Origin: Arthrobacter pityocampae
Lineage (GTDB): Bacteria > Actinomycetota > Actinomycetes > Actinomycetales > Micrococcaceae
Assembly (NCBI RefSeq): GCF_002927275.1
Contig: NZ_PRKW01000003.1
Span: 62,001 to 126,000 of the forward strand
Direction: 5' to 3'
DNA length: 64,000 bases
Shown here: piece by piece, positions 10,819-19,416 of the stretch
Position numbering within the stretch: position 1 is the first letter of the stretch
How the letters are laid out: every line of letters starts with the position of its first letter
Made by a program: the position numbers and the translations under genes
Notes under the pieces: model-generated
The model's input: the letters and a program-made list of their open reading frames with translations, nothing else
The model's database searches: none
What the model was told of the DNA's origin: nothing

Positions 10819-11290
10819 GGTGGCCCTCCAGCTGGGAGCAGATGTGGTCGATGAGCGGGGCGAGGACGGCGAGGCCGTCACGGACTCCCCCGGGTGATCC
10901 GGGCAGGTTGACGACGAACGTCGGACCCGCGGTGCCCGCGAGCCCGCGGCTGAGGACCGCCGTCGGGACGGCGTCGGCCCCGGCGCGGCGCATGGCCTCC
11001 ATGATGCCGGGCAGACTGCGCGTCAGGTACGGCGCGGTCTGTTCGGGGGTGGCGTCATCGGGGCTGAGCCCCGTGCCCCCGCTCGTGACGAGCACGGCCG
11101 GGCGGGACTCCAGGGCGGCGCCGATCGCGGCGCCGACGGCGTCGCCGTCGGGCACGACGACGGCGTCGGCGACCGCGTACCCGTGGTCGTAGAGCCAGCG
11201 GGCGATCTCCGGGCCGCACTCGTCCTCGTACGTGCCGGCCGCGGCGCGGGTGGAGGCGATGACGACGGCGGCGGTGCGCAGGGGTGTCAT
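10805..11290 (-). CDS. mog: MogA/MoaB-type molybdopterin adenylyltransferase
   Basis: A 161-residue protein of the MoCF-binding family that activates molybdopterin by adenylation. The signature [15 protein letters not shown] is present, and [15 protein letters not shown] follows near the C-terminus. The ATG at 11290 overlaps the moaC stop (ATGA). Whether it acts as MogA or as MoaB cannot be settled from sequence alone; actinobacteria often use one such protein for the step. Confidence 0.9.
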
Positions 11291-11772
11291 ACGGACCAGT
11301 CCCCGCTCTTGCCGCCGGACTTCGCGAGCACCCTCGTGCCGGTGATGACGGCGTGCTTGTCGACGGCCTTGATCATGTCGTAGACGGTCAGTGCGGCGAC
11401 GGACGCGCCCGTCAGGGCTTCCATCTCGACGCCGGTGAGCGCGGTGGTCTTCACGAGCACGACGACCCGCACGCGGCCGCCGTCGGGCTCGAAGTCGACG
11501 GTCACCTTCGACAGCGGCAGCGGGTGGCACAGCGGGATAAGGGTGGAGGTCTGCTTGGCCGCCATGATGCCGGCGACGCGGGCGACGGCGAGGGCGTCGC
11601 CCTTCGGCAGGGCCCCGTCGGTGATGAGCGCGACGACGTCGGGCGTGGTCTCGAGGATCGCCTCGGCGACGGCCTGGCGGACGGTCGCCTGCTTGCCGGA
11701 GACGTCGACCATGTGGGCGGTGCCGTCGGCGCGGACGTGGGAGAGACCCTCGGGAGGGGGTGGAGTGCTCAT
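11287..11772 (-). CDS. moaC: cyclic pyranopterin monophosphate synthase MoaC
   Basis: A 161-residue enzyme completing pyranopterin formation from the MoaA product. Family motifs are visible: [16 protein letters not shown], the [16 protein letters not shown] active-site region and [20 protein letters not shown]. Four-base overlaps with moeA upstream and mog downstream make a tight operon. MoaA, which supplies the substrate, is divergent at 14.9 kb. Confidence 0.95.
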   Translation of the reverse strand: MSTPPPPEGLSHVRADGTAHMVDVSGKQATVRQAVAEAILETTPDVVALITDGALPKGDALAVARVAGIMAAKQTSTLIPLCHPLPLSKVTVDFEPDGGRVRVVVLVKTTALTGVEMEALTGASVAALTVYDMIKAVDKHAVITGTRVLAKSGGKSGDWSV

Positions 11773-13085
11773 GTCGGAGTCCTTTCTGCGGAGTCCATTC
11801 CACCAGATGCGGCCCGGTAAACCGCGATCGGGGCTCCGCTTGCCAGGGGCTCCACCGGTATGGGCCCGATGAGCGTGACTTCGACGCGGCTGCCCGCGGG
11901 GAGCGATGCGACGCCCTCGGGCAGGTGGACGAGGCAGTTGGCGGCGGCCAGGGCGTGCAACAGGTGGGATTCGGGGCCGCCCACGAGCGAGACCCTTCCC
12001 TCGCGGTAGATGCCGCGGCGGACCTGGTGCTTGGCGGGAGGGCTGTCGACGCCCTCGGCGAGGACCGCCCCGAGCACGGGGCGTGGCGCCGGGACGCCGG
12101 TCACCCGGGACAGGGCCGGCCGGAGGAACATCTCGAAGGAGACGATGGCGCTCACCGGGTTGCCGGGGAAGCCGAGGAACGGTACACCGGCGAGGGTGCC
12201 GTGCGCCTGGGGTCCGCCCGGCTGCAGGGCCACGGAGGAGAACTCCACGCGGCTGTCCGCCAGTGCCTGCTTCACCACCTCGTAGGCGCCCTGGCTGATC
12301 CCCCCGGTGCTGAGGACGAGGTCGGTGCTGCCCGCCGTGATCGTCGCGAGGTCCTCCCGGAGCACGGCGGGATCGTCCCCGAGGAGGCGGTGGCGCGTGA
12401 CGTCCGCGCCGGCCTCCCGCAGCGCCGCTTCGAGCAGCGTCGTGTTGGCGTCGTAGATGCGTCCGGGGGCGAGGTCCGCGCCGGGTTCGGTCACCTCGTT
12501 GCCGGTGGACAGGAGCAGCACGCGGAAGCGCGGGGCCACGCGGACCTCGCCCACGCCGCAGGCGGCGAGGAGCCCGAGCTGGGCGGCGCCGAGCAGCGCG
12601 CCGGCCCGCAGCGCCGTCCCGCCCTGGGCGAGGTCGCTCCCGGCCCGCCGCACGAACAGTCCGGCGTCGATGCCTCCGGGCAGGCGGACGGTCGCGGTCC
12701 CGTCGGCGCGCTCCGCGTCGGAGTAGAACCGGTCCGGGTCCGCACGCTCGATGGGCACGACGGCGGCGGCACCGGCCGGCAGCATGGCGCCGGTCATGAT
12801 CGGGGCCGCCGTCCCCGGCGCGAGCGGCGGGGGCGCGATGCCCGCGGGGATGGGGTCGGCCACCGTCAGCGGGGCCGTTCCCGCGAGGTCGGCGGCGTGG
12901 ACGGCGTAGCCGTCCATCTGCGCGTTGTCGAACGGCGGGAGGTTCACGGGCGCCTTGACGTCCTCGGCCAGGGCCCGACCCGGGGCGTCGCGGAGCGCGA
13001 GCACCTCGGCAGCGCGGCGGGTCCCGCCGCCGGCCTGCAGGAGTCCGGCCACGGCGGCCTGGTGTTCGGCGACGGTTCGTCTCAT
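11769..13085 (-). CDS. moeA: molybdopterin molybdenumtransferase MoeA
   Basis: A 438-residue enzyme that inserts molybdate into adenylated molybdopterin. Domains follow MoeA order: N-terminal [20 protein letters not shown] with [11 protein letters not shown], the MPT-binding segment LLSTGNEV with [37 protein letters not shown], and a C-terminal beta-barrel. It is the first gene of the leftward cofactor set, 46 bases after the molybdoenzyme gene, so enzyme and insertion machinery may be cotranscribed. Confidence 0.94.
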   Translation of the reverse strand: MRRTVAEHQAAVAGLLQAGGGTRRAAEVLALRDAPGRALAEDVKAPVNLPPFDNAQMDGYAVHAADLAGTAPLTVADPIPAGIAPPPLAPGTAAPIMTGAMLPAGAAAVVPIERADPDRFYSDAERADGTATVRLPGGIDAGLFVRRAGSDLAQGGTALRAGALLGAAQLGLLAACGVGEVRVAPRFRVLLLSTGNEVTEPGADLAPGRIYDANTTLLEAALREAGADVTRHRLLGDDPAVLREDLATITAGSTDLVLSTGGISQGAYEVVKQALADSRVEFSSVALQPGGPQAHGTLAGVPFLGFPGNPVSAIVSFEMFLRPALSRVTGVPAPRPVLGAVLAEGVDSPPAKHQVRRGIYREGRVSLVGGPESHLLHALAAANCLVHLPEGVASLPAGSRVEVTLIGPIPVEPLASGAPIAVYRAASGGMDSAERTPT

Positions 13086-13131
13086 GGGTGCCTTCCGCGC
13101 GCTCGTGCCGGGACCGCCCGGAGGGCGTGGC

Positions 13132-14685
13132 CTAGGTCACCGAGAACGTTACCGTGTGGAGTCCCTCGGCGCCGTCGGGTGCCGGGGGCACGCTGTCCTC
13201 GGACTGCACGGCGCCCTCACGGTCCACGGCCCGCGCCTGGACGGTGTGCTCGCCGGCCTCCAGCTGCAGGGTGGCACTGTACTGGCACCAGGTGTCCGCG
13301 GAGATCGGACGTGCGAGCGTGGCAGGCTGCCAGGCCCCGCCGTCGACCCTCACCTCGACGGCCTCGACGCCCCGGTGCTGCGCCCAGGCCACCCCGCCCA
13401 CGACGACGTCGCCGGCGGGCACGCTCGCGTTCGTGCGCGGCACGTCGATCCGCGAGGACGTCTTCACGGGGCCGCGCTCGGACCAGCCGCGGGTGGACCA
13501 GTACGCCGTGTCGTCGGCGAAGCGGGTCACCTTCAGCTCGGTCACCCACTTCGTCGCGGACACGAAGCCGTACAGCCCCGGGACCACGAGCCGGACCGGG
13601 AAGCCGTGCTCCACGGGCAGCGGCTCCCCGTTCATGCCGACGGCGAGCAGCGCGTCCCGTGCGTCGGTCAGGGCTTCGAGGGGCGTGCCGACCGTGAAAC
13701 CGTCGGCACTCCGCGACAGCACCATGTCGGCCTCGGGCCGCACACCGGCCCGGGCGAGGAGTTCGCGCACGGGCCAGCCGAGCCAGCGGGCGTTGCCCGT
13801 CAGGTCCCCGCCGACGGTGTTCGACACGCAGGCCAGCGTCACGTGGCGCTCGATCAGGGGCTGGGCGAGCAGGTCCTCGAACGTGATCTCGATCTCCCGG
13901 TCCACGAGCCCGGTGACCGTCAGGGACCACTGGGCGGCATCGACGACGGGCACCACGAGGGCGGTGTCGATCCGGTAGAAGTGGGCGGTGGGCGTCACGA
14001 GTTCGCTGATGCCCTCGACGTCGAGCTCCGCACCATCGGGGACGAAGGACCCCTCCGCCGGCGGCGCCGTCTTCACGGGCGCGGGCAGCGTGATCGACGA
14101 GCGCTGCTGCGTCACGGCGGACTGGGAGGAGCGGACACCGGTGGCCGCGACGCCGGCGGCGACGGCGACGGCGGCGGTGCCCCCTGCCCCCTGGAGGAAC
14201 CGGCGGCGCGCCGGGAGCGGGTCCTCCCCACCGTTGTCGGCCGCCCTGGACCACGTCCTCAGCGCACGGACGAGTGCGGCCAGGACGGCGATCCCGACGA
14301 GAGCCGCGACCGCGGGCGCCACGAAGGAGACGGTGGAGGACTGCGGGCGGGAGGCCACGGCGACGGCACCGAGGATGCCGAAACCGACGATCACCGCCCG
14401 GCCGGCGAAGTTTCGCCGGTCCTCGAGCACGCCTGCGGCGGCGGCGATCACGGCGATGACCACGGCGATCGTCGCCAGGAGTACGGCCTTGTCCGCGGTG
14501 CCGAACCAGGCGACCGCCCAGTCCTTGACCGGCGGAGGCACGAGATCGACGACGGCGGCGCCCACGGCACTGACGGGGGTGACGGAGGGGCTCAGCGCCG
14601 CCGCGGCGAGCTCACCGGCAATGACGCCCAGGCCCACCGCCAGCACACCGGAGACGGCTGCCCACGCCGTGCGTCGCATGCTCAC
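13132..14685 (-). CDS. membrane-anchored molybdopterin-dependent oxidoreductase (sulfite-oxidase fold)
   Basis: A 517-residue enzyme. The N-terminal 140 residues contain four hydrophobic segments; a Tat-like RRRFLQG motif at 160-166 begins the catalytic part. The molybdenum-ligating Cys is expected to be Cys286 in LACVSNTVGGDL, followed by the YGFVSATKWVTELKV region and a C-terminal Mo-co dimerisation (immunoglobulin-like) domain. The catalytic domain is predicted outside the membrane. Substrate is unknown: sulfite or an S/N-oxide are possibilities from the family. GTG 14685 or ATG 14679 could start it. Adjacent moeA supports cofactor delivery. Confidence 0.88.
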   Translation of the reverse strand: MSMRRTAWAAVSGVLAVGLGVIAGELAAAALSPSVTPVSAVGAAVVDLVPPPVKDWAVAWFGTADKAVLLATIAVVIAVIAAAAGVLEDRRNFAGRAVIVGFGILGAVAVASRPQSSTVSFVAPAVAALVGIAVLAALVRALRTWSRAADNGGEDPLPARRRFLQGAGGTAAVAVAAGVAATGVRSSQSAVTQQRSSITLPAPVKTAPPAEGSFVPDGAELDVEGISELVTPTAHFYRIDTALVVPVVDAAQWSLTVTGLVDREIEITFEDLLAQPLIERHVTLACVSNTVGGDLTGNARWLGWPVRELLARAGVRPEADMVLSRSADGFTVGTPLEALTDARDALLAVGMNGEPLPVEHGFPVRLVVPGLYGFVSATKWVTELKVTRFADDTAYWSTRGWSERGPVKTSSRIDVPRTNASVPAGDVVVGGVAWAQHRGVEAVEVRVDGGAWQPATLARPISADTWCQYSATLQLEAGEHTVQARAVDREGAVQSEDSVPPAPDGAEGLHTVTFSVT

Positions 14686-14801
14686 CAGGGGTAAGTCCCG
14701 CCTTTCCGTCGTGTCCCGGCCGCTGGGCTGTCCGAGGCGCGGGGGTCCGTTCCTTACACGACCGCGGGTGGGAGGAGGTTCCCCGCGTTCTACAGGGTCG
14801 C

Positions 14802-14817
14802 GCTACCGGGCGGTAGC
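14802..14817. promoter_or_regulatory. palindrome in the divergent moaA/molybdoenzyme promoter region
   Basis: GCTACC GGGC GGTAGC is a perfect inverted repeat with 6-base arms, lying between the two divergent genes and about 50 bases upstream of the putative moaA -10. It may be an operator; no regulator gene adjoins it. Confidence 0.35.
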
Positions 14818-14865
14818 CCTGCCCCCGCGGGCGCTCGCGGGTAGGGCGCAGGCGGAGGGAGGGCG

Positions 14866-14871
14866 TAACCT
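14866..14871 (+). promoter_or_regulatory. putative leaderless -10 element of moaA
   Basis: TAACCT is followed by seven bases and then the moaA ATG, the arrangement of leaderless actinobacterial mRNAs. It supports the ATG at 14879 over the downstream ATG at 14897. Confidence 0.5.
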
Positions 14872-14878
14872 CGATCCC

Positions 14879-15949
14879 ATGGGAATCCACTTGGGAATGC
14901 CGCGTACTGCCCGCGGGGGCACGATCGAAGGCCTGCTGGACACCCACGGGCGGCAGGCGACGGACATGCGTCTGTCACTGACGGACAAATGCAACCTGCG
15001 CTGCACCTACTGCATGCCGGCCGAGGGCCTGAACTGGCTGCAGAAGGACCAGGTCCTCTCCCGCCAGGAGATCGTCCGGCTGGTGCGCATCGGCGTCGAC
15101 CTGCTCGGCATCCGCGAACTGCGCCTGACGGGCGGGGAACCCCTCGTCCGCGCCGATCTGCTGGACATCATCCGGGACATCCGTGCCGACCACGCCGACC
15201 TGCCCATCTCGATGACGACCAACGCCCTCGGCCTGGACCGACGCGCCGTACAGCTGAAGGACGCCGGGCTCACCCGCATCAACGTCTCGATGGACTCCCT
15301 GCACCCCGAGACCTTCGCCCAGCTGACCCGCCGTCCTTTCCTGGATCGCGTGCTCCGGGGCATCGAGGCGGCCGCCGACGCCGGGTTGGGACTCGTGAAG
15401 ATCAACGCCGTCCTGATGCGCGGCATCAACGACCACGAGGCGCCCGATCTCGTCGCGTGGGCGGTGGCCCGCGGCTTCGAACTGCGCTTCATCGAGCAGA
15501 TGCCCCTCGACGCCGACCACGGCTGGACGAAGGAGGGCATGGTGACCGCCGCGGAGATGCGCGCGCTCGTAGAGACCCGCTTCGTCCTCACCCCGGACCC
15601 CCGGAACCGTGACGGAGCGCCGGCCGAGCGGTGGGAGGTCCGGGCGAAGGAGTCCCCTGACATCGTCCTCGGGACCGTGGGCATCATCGCGTCCGTCACG
15701 GAACCGTTCTGTGCCGACTGCCGACGGACACGGGTGACGGCCGAGGGCAAGATCATGAGTTGCCTCTTCTCCCATGAGGAGACGGACCTGCGCGGCCTCC
15801 TGCGCTCGGGTGCGGACGACGAAGCGGTGGCCCAGCGGTGGCGCGACGCCATGTGGCTCAAGCCACGGGCGCACGGCATGAGCCACACGGGGCTCGGCGC
15901 CGACGACTTCGTCCAGCCCGACCGGTCGATGAGCGCCATCGGTGGCTGA
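14879..15949 (+). CDS. moaA: GTP 3',8-cyclase MoaA
   Basis: A 356-residue radical-SAM enzyme, first step of molybdenum cofactor synthesis from GTP. The N-terminal [4Fe-4S] motif is C38-x3-C42-x2-C45 (CNLRCTYC), followed by LTGGEPLVR. The C-terminal cluster has CADC and a third Cys in KIMSCLF. The C-terminus does not end in the usual GG dipeptide alone but in SAIGG, matching the family. Its stop overlaps moaD by eight bases. Confidence 0.95.
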   Translation: MGIHLGMPRTARGGTIEGLLDTHGRQATDMRLSLTDKCNLRCTYCMPAEGLNWLQKDQVLSRQEIVRLVRIGVDLLGIRELRLTGGEPLVRADLLDIIRDIRADHADLPISMTTNALGLDRRAVQLKDAGLTRINVSMDSLHPETFAQLTRRPFLDRVLRGIEAAADAGLGLVKINAVLMRGINDHEAPDLVAWAVARGFELRFIEQMPLDADHGWTKEGMVTAAEMRALVETRFVLTPDPRNRDGAPAERWEVRAKESPDIVLGTVGIIASVTEPFCADCRRTRVTAEGKIMSCLFSHEETDLRGLLRSGADDEAVAQRWRDAMWLKPRAHGMSHTGLGADDFVQPDRSMSAIGG

Positions 15950-16202
15950 GGTGCTGGTGAGATATTTCGGGGCGGCGAAGGCCGCCACCGGCGTCGGCGA
16001 GGAGCGGCTGCCCGGCGGCCGTACCCTCGACGCCGTCCTCGACGAGCTGCGGGCACGCCGGTCCTCCCCCGGCGCGCCGTCGCTCGCGACGGTTCTGGAC
16101 CGCAGCAGCTTCCTCCTCAACGAGGTCGCGCTGCGGGACACCTCGACGGTCATCGGGGACGGCGACGTACTGGACGTCCTGCCGCCCTTCGCCGGGGGCT
16201 AG
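15942..16202 (+). CDS. moaD: molybdopterin synthase sulfur carrier subunit MoaD
   Basis: An 86-residue ubiquitin-fold protein ending in the Gly-Gly that becomes a thiocarboxylate to donate sulfur in MoaE-catalysed dithiolene formation. VRYFGAAKAATG at the start and DVLPPFAGG at the end are diagnostic. The GTG at 15942 overlaps moaA by eight bases. Its 3' end overlaps the convergent unknown gene by four bases. Confidence 0.92.
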   Translation: MAEVLVRYFGAAKAATGVGEERLPGGRTLDAVLDELRARRSSPGAPSLATVLDRSSFLLNEVALRDTSTVIGDGDVLDVLPPFAGG

Positions 16203-16573
16203 AGAGCAGAGGATGCCTCGGGCGCTGCCGCATCCGGGATGAGCGCCGTGTCCGCGACGAGGGCGGCATCCGCCACGAGGCGCCAGCTGTCCTGTTGCTC
16301 GTGCTCCGGTCGCTCCGCCGGCCCGCCGATGGTGACGCGATACCAGTAGATGGCCTTGTGATCGACGCCAAGGTCCACCGGATGCCCCTGGTGGACGCTG
16401 ATGCCGCACGTCTCCTCACCCCAGACCTCCACGTGCACCACCCGCTCGTGGGGTGCGAGCACGCGGTCCTCGACGGCCTTCTGCGCGTGGCGCATCAGAA
16501 CGAGGCCCTCGATGTAGCCGGCGCCTGCCGCGCGGAGGAAGCTGACGGTCTCGTACCGCGGGTAGGTCGTCAT
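16199..16573 (-). CDS. hypothetical protein downstream of CYTH-CHAD gene
   Basis: A 124-residue soluble protein I do not recognise. The first 85 residues look folded (HERVVHVEVWGEETCGISVH, then HKAIYWYRVTIGG), rich in beta-forming and aromatic residues; the last 35 are an Ala-rich tail built on repeated ADAAL/ADTAL-like steps. No signal peptide or membrane segment. It starts at ATG 16573, 15 bases after the CYTH-CHAD stop, so it is probably cotranscribed and functionally linked. Confidence 0.65.
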   Translation of the reverse strand: MTTYPRYETVSFLRAAGAGYIEGLVLMRHAQKAVEDRVLAPHERVVHVEVWGEETCGISVHQGHPVDLGVDHKAIYWYRVTIGGPAERPEHEQQDSWRLVADAALVADTALIPDAAAPEASSAL

Positions 16574-16588
16574 GGCGGTGGTCCGTTC

Positions 16589-18109
16589 CTATTGCGTACC
16601 GAGCGCGGTGGGGAAGTACTTCCATTCCTTGCGGAACCGCTCTTCGGCACGCAGGGCGGCACCTTGCTCCAGGGCGTGCAGCCTGCCGTAGGTGAAGCCG
16701 TTCTCGCCCTGCTGGGAGGCTGCGGCGCCGAGGCGGCGCAGCAGGTCGCGGGTCACCACGCTGTCCTGGTGCTCGCCGAGGATCTTCTGGATCCCGAGGG
16801 CCGAGTCCGCGATGCGCGTGATCTTCTTCCGACCCACCGGGGCCGCGGCCTCGGCCCCGTACCGCAGCCGCTTGGCGTCCTTGCGGGCCTGGTGGAGTGC
16901 GGGGTGGTCGCCGAGCCCGGCGGGGTGGTGCCGGGCTTCGTGCACGGCCGAGCGCAGGCGTCGTATGTCGCGGTTCAGGAGTTCCGGGATCAACCGGGCC
17001 GCCGGCTCGGCGGCCCGGGCGGTCAGCGCCGGAGCCGTCAGCAGTGACTCGAAGGTGTCGACCAGCCGGAAGTAGCGTTTCCCGCGCAGGGTCTTGAGAA
17101 CCTGGGCGTGGGCTCTCCGGTAATCGCCCCCGAGCTCCAGGTCCACGCGGCGCCCCACCGGCCCGAGCACGAGGTCGGCCGGCTCGCCGGCGAGCATCTC
17201 CCGGAGGCGGGCGTGCATGACCTCCGCGTCGCGCGCCTTCCCGAGGACCCCGGCGAGCCATTTCAGTTCCTCGCGCAGGCTCCGGACGGCGTCGGCGTCC
17301 TCCAGCAGGGACCGGTATGTGGCGAGGGCCGATCGCGCACGGCGTGTGGCGACCCTCATGCGGTGGACGGCGTCGGGGGCATCCCGCCGCACCTGGGGGT
17401 CCTGCTGTTCGAGGGCGCTCAGTTGCTCGTGGAGGTAGGCGAGCAGGACGTCCGCGGCCGGGCCGTCCGGCGTCGGCGCCGGTCGGGCGTCGGTGACGGT
17501 GCGCAGGAGCGGGCCGAGGGTCCGCTCCAGCTTGGAGCTGTGGGTGGCGGGGCGCGCACCGGCATCCGTGACGCGGGTCTGTGCGGCGTCGAGCAGGTCC
17601 CTGGACCCGTCGACGAGCTCGATCTCCCATTCACGCCAGTGCAGGCTGTCCTGTTCGGGATGCAGCACCTCCGCCCGCACGCGGTCGTCCATGAGGTCGG
17701 CCAGGATCCCGCCCTCCTCGCCGTGGAGATGGTGCACGATGCGGCGCGTCGACAGCCGGGCGACCGGCACCAGCGCCCGGTCCCTGATATGCACGCGGAC
17801 CAGGTCCAGCAGTGACGCGGGGACACCGTCGCCCTTCCTGCCCAGCGGCGCATGGTGTTCGTGGCGCTCGTCGGGGCCGACCGGGATCTTCAGGTGCCAT
17901 CCGGCATCCTCACCCCCGGTGCGTCGTCGCACGGTGATGCGCCGTGCGGCGAGCCGGAAGTCCTCCGTATCGAAGTACTCGGCCTTCAGCTGGTACTCCA
18001 CCGGCTGGGCCACCCTCCCGATCCCGGGCAGGTCGTGCAACAGAGGCACCGCGGCGTCGTCGTCGACGTCGAACTTCCGCTCGATCTCCACCGCAGGATC
18101 AGGACCCAT
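16589..18109 (-). CDS. CYTH and CHAD domain-containing protein
   Basis: A 506-residue two-domain protein. The N-terminal CYTH (triphosphate tunnel) domain begins with the ExExK signature EIERK at residues 8-12; the C-terminal CHAD domain (from about residue 215) shows HRMRVATRRARSAL and DAKRLRYGAE, basic helices known to bind polyphosphate. CYTH-CHAD proteins are implicated in triphosphate or inorganic polyphosphate metabolism. AT-rich TATAGAGT sits just upstream of the ATG at 18109, so it may have its own promoter and a very short leader. Confidence 0.9.
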   Translation of the reverse strand: MGPDPAVEIERKFDVDDDAAVPLLHDLPGIGRVAQPVEYQLKAEYFDTEDFRLAARRITVRRRTGGEDAGWHLKIPVGPDERHEHHAPLGRKGDGVPASLLDLVRVHIRDRALVPVARLSTRRIVHHLHGEEGGILADLMDDRVRAEVLHPEQDSLHWREWEIELVDGSRDLLDAAQTRVTDAGARPATHSSKLERTLGPLLRTVTDARPAPTPDGPAADVLLAYLHEQLSALEQQDPQVRRDAPDAVHRMRVATRRARSALATYRSLLEDADAVRSLREELKWLAGVLGKARDAEVMHARLREMLAGEPADLVLGPVGRRVDLELGGDYRRAHAQVLKTLRGKRYFRLVDTFESLLTAPALTARAAEPAARLIPELLNRDIRRLRSAVHEARHHPAGLGDHPALHQARKDAKRLRYGAEAAAPVGRKKITRIADSALGIQKILGEHQDSVVTRDLLRRLGAAASQQGENGFTYGRLHALEQGAALRAEERFRKEWKYFPTALGTQ

Positions 18110-18229
18110 AGGGCACTCTATATCGGGACACCCGATGGCGTCAGCAGGCCGAAAGCCCGTAGTCCCTCCAACGCTGCCGGGCGCACCACGAGGCCGGAGC
18201 TACTCCTCCTGCGCGGGACCGATCGCACG

Positions 18230-18619
18230 TCAGGATGCGTGGGGACAGCCCGTGAGCCAGGGCAGGGCGTGGGCGCGGTGCCGGAAGTACCGGGTGGGAT
18301 AGGGCGGATCGTGCACTTCGGCGAAGAATGCCGCGAGGGTGCTGTCGACGGCGGTCGGTCCGACGATCGCCATCGCCGCGATGTTCAGGTCCCGGGCGAA
18401 CCGGAGGAGGGCGTTCCGGCTGAGCGTCACCATGCCGTTGAGCTCGACCAGCATGGGCGGGCACACGTTCTCGCTGATCGCATCCGCCCGCGCGACGAGG
18501 GCCGCAGCGTCCGCGTCATCCACGCTCGTGCCGGCGTGCCATTCGACCCAGAGCACCCCGTCACACATCGTTGCCGTGAAGGTCTCGACCGCCGTCCGCG
18601 GTGCGTCGTCGATCGTCAT
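18230..18619 (-). CDS. STAS/SEC14-like (DUF7793-type) protein, copy 1
   Basis: A 129-residue soluble protein resembling the small STAS/SEC14-like proteins (DUF7793 type) common in Arthrobacter. Conserved pieces include PPMLVELNGMVTLSR, AIVGPTAVDSTLAAFF and PTRYFRHRAHALPWL. It aligns along its length with the gene at 18676-19158, so the two are paralogues. No catalytic residues are evident; regulatory or partner-binding functions are conceivable by analogy with STAS proteins. Function unknown. Confidence 0.7.
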   Translation of the reverse strand: MTIDDAPRTAVETFTATMCDGVLWVEWHAGTSVDDADAAALVARADAISENVCPPMLVELNGMVTLSRNALLRFARDLNIAAMAIVGPTAVDSTLAAFFAEVHDPPYPTRYFRHRAHALPWLTGCPHAS

Positions 18620-18675
18620 CTCTGCTTCTCCGTCCCACGTCGTCCGGTCGAAGACTATCGGGCCAGTCGGTGCTC

Positions 18676-19158
18676 CTACTGGAGGCGGGGCGACGCGTCG
18701 GGGAGGTGGCTTCCCAGCCAGGCCAGGGCGGCGGCCTCGTCGGTGAAGAAGCGGACCGCGTGCACCGACTGCTGCACCGACGCGGCGATGACCCGGTCCA
18801 CGGGTGTGGCGCCGAGCATCGCTGCGGCGAGGACCATCGTCTCGGAGCCGTAGGCGGCCCGCGCACCCGCGTTGATGATCGTGATGTGGTGCATGTCCAC
18901 CAGCACCGTGTACGGGACATGACCGACGAGCTCGAGGCTCTGTCTGAGGACATCCCGGGCGTCGGCCGCCTGCACCTCGGTGTCCGGCACCCAGCTCAGG
19001 CGGAGCAGGGCAGGGCGGAGCAGGGTGAGTGTCGCCCTGCCGCCTGCCGCCGGCGCCGTCCTCATCGGGGCACGGCCGGGCATCGGTACGGGACCCGCAC
19101 CAGGCCGCACCGCCTGCTCGATCAGTCGATCGTCGATACGTCTCAGCTCCCAGGCCAC
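18676..19158 (-). CDS. STAS/SEC14-like (DUF7793-type) protein, copy 2
   Basis: A 160-residue paralogue of the preceding gene: YTVLVDMHHITIINAGAR, LGATPVDRVIAASV and AVRFFTDEAAALAWLGSHL match VELNGMVTLSRNALLR, VGPTAVDSTLAAFF and TRYFRHRAHALPWLTG. The GTG start at 19158 leaves about 32 N-terminal residues before the shared domain, and no convincing RBS is seen, so a downstream start is possible. It is 56 bases upstream of copy 1 on the same strand, suggesting one transcript. Confidence 0.65.
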   Translation of the reverse strand: MAWELRRIDDRLIEQAVRPGAGPVPMPGRAPMRTAPAAGGRATLTLLRPALLRLSWVPDTEVQAADARDVLRQSLELVGHVPYTVLVDMHHITIINAGARAAYGSETMVLAAAMLGATPVDRVIAASVQQSVHAVRFFTDEAAALAWLGSHLPDASPRLQ

Positions 19159-19253
19159 GGTGGTGTCGTCAGCTCTTCATCCTACGAACCGATCGGGTCC
19201 AGGACCTGCTGGGCGCCCGCAGCTTCTCCGCAGCTTGTCCGCACCGGCCCGCA

Positions 19254-19295
19254 GAGAGCAGGAAGCGGAGAGCAGGAAGCGGAGAGCAGGAAGCG
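19254..19295. repeat. three perfect 14-base tandem repeats
   Basis: GAGAGCAGGAAGCG occurs three times without a mismatch at 19254-19267, 19268-19281 and 19282-19295, followed by a partial GAGA. It lies in the noncoding stretch just upstream of the sugar-operon promoter. Confidence 0.93.
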
Positions 19296-19315
19296 GAGAA
19301 TCGTCCGATCAGGTC

Positions 19316-19344
19316 TTGACGATCCCCGGAGGGGTCTTTACTCT
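19316..19344 (+). promoter_or_regulatory. promoter of the fructan/difructose-anhydride operon
   Basis: TTGACG (19316-19321), a 17-base spacer and TACTCT (19339-19344) form a near-consensus vegetative promoter, rare in this high-GC DNA. Two LacI-type operators start seven bases downstream, over the expected transcription start. Confidence 0.75.
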
Positions 19345-19350
19345 GAGTGC

Positions 19351-19375
19351 CAAGACGTTTTGGCAAAACGTTTTG
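19351..19375 (+). promoter_or_regulatory. two adjacent LacI-family operators
   Basis: CAAGACGTTTTG (19351-19362, one mismatch) and CAAAACGTTTTG (19364-19375, perfect palindrome) share the central CG of LacI-family sites and are spaced 13 bases apart. They cover the start and early transcribed region, so bound repressor would block initiation or clearance. The LacI protein at 22765-23844 is the obvious candidate. Confidence 0.75.
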
Positions 19376-19416
19376 TCATACCCCTCAGCAATGAAGCTCA
19401 GAATGGAGTCCCTGTC

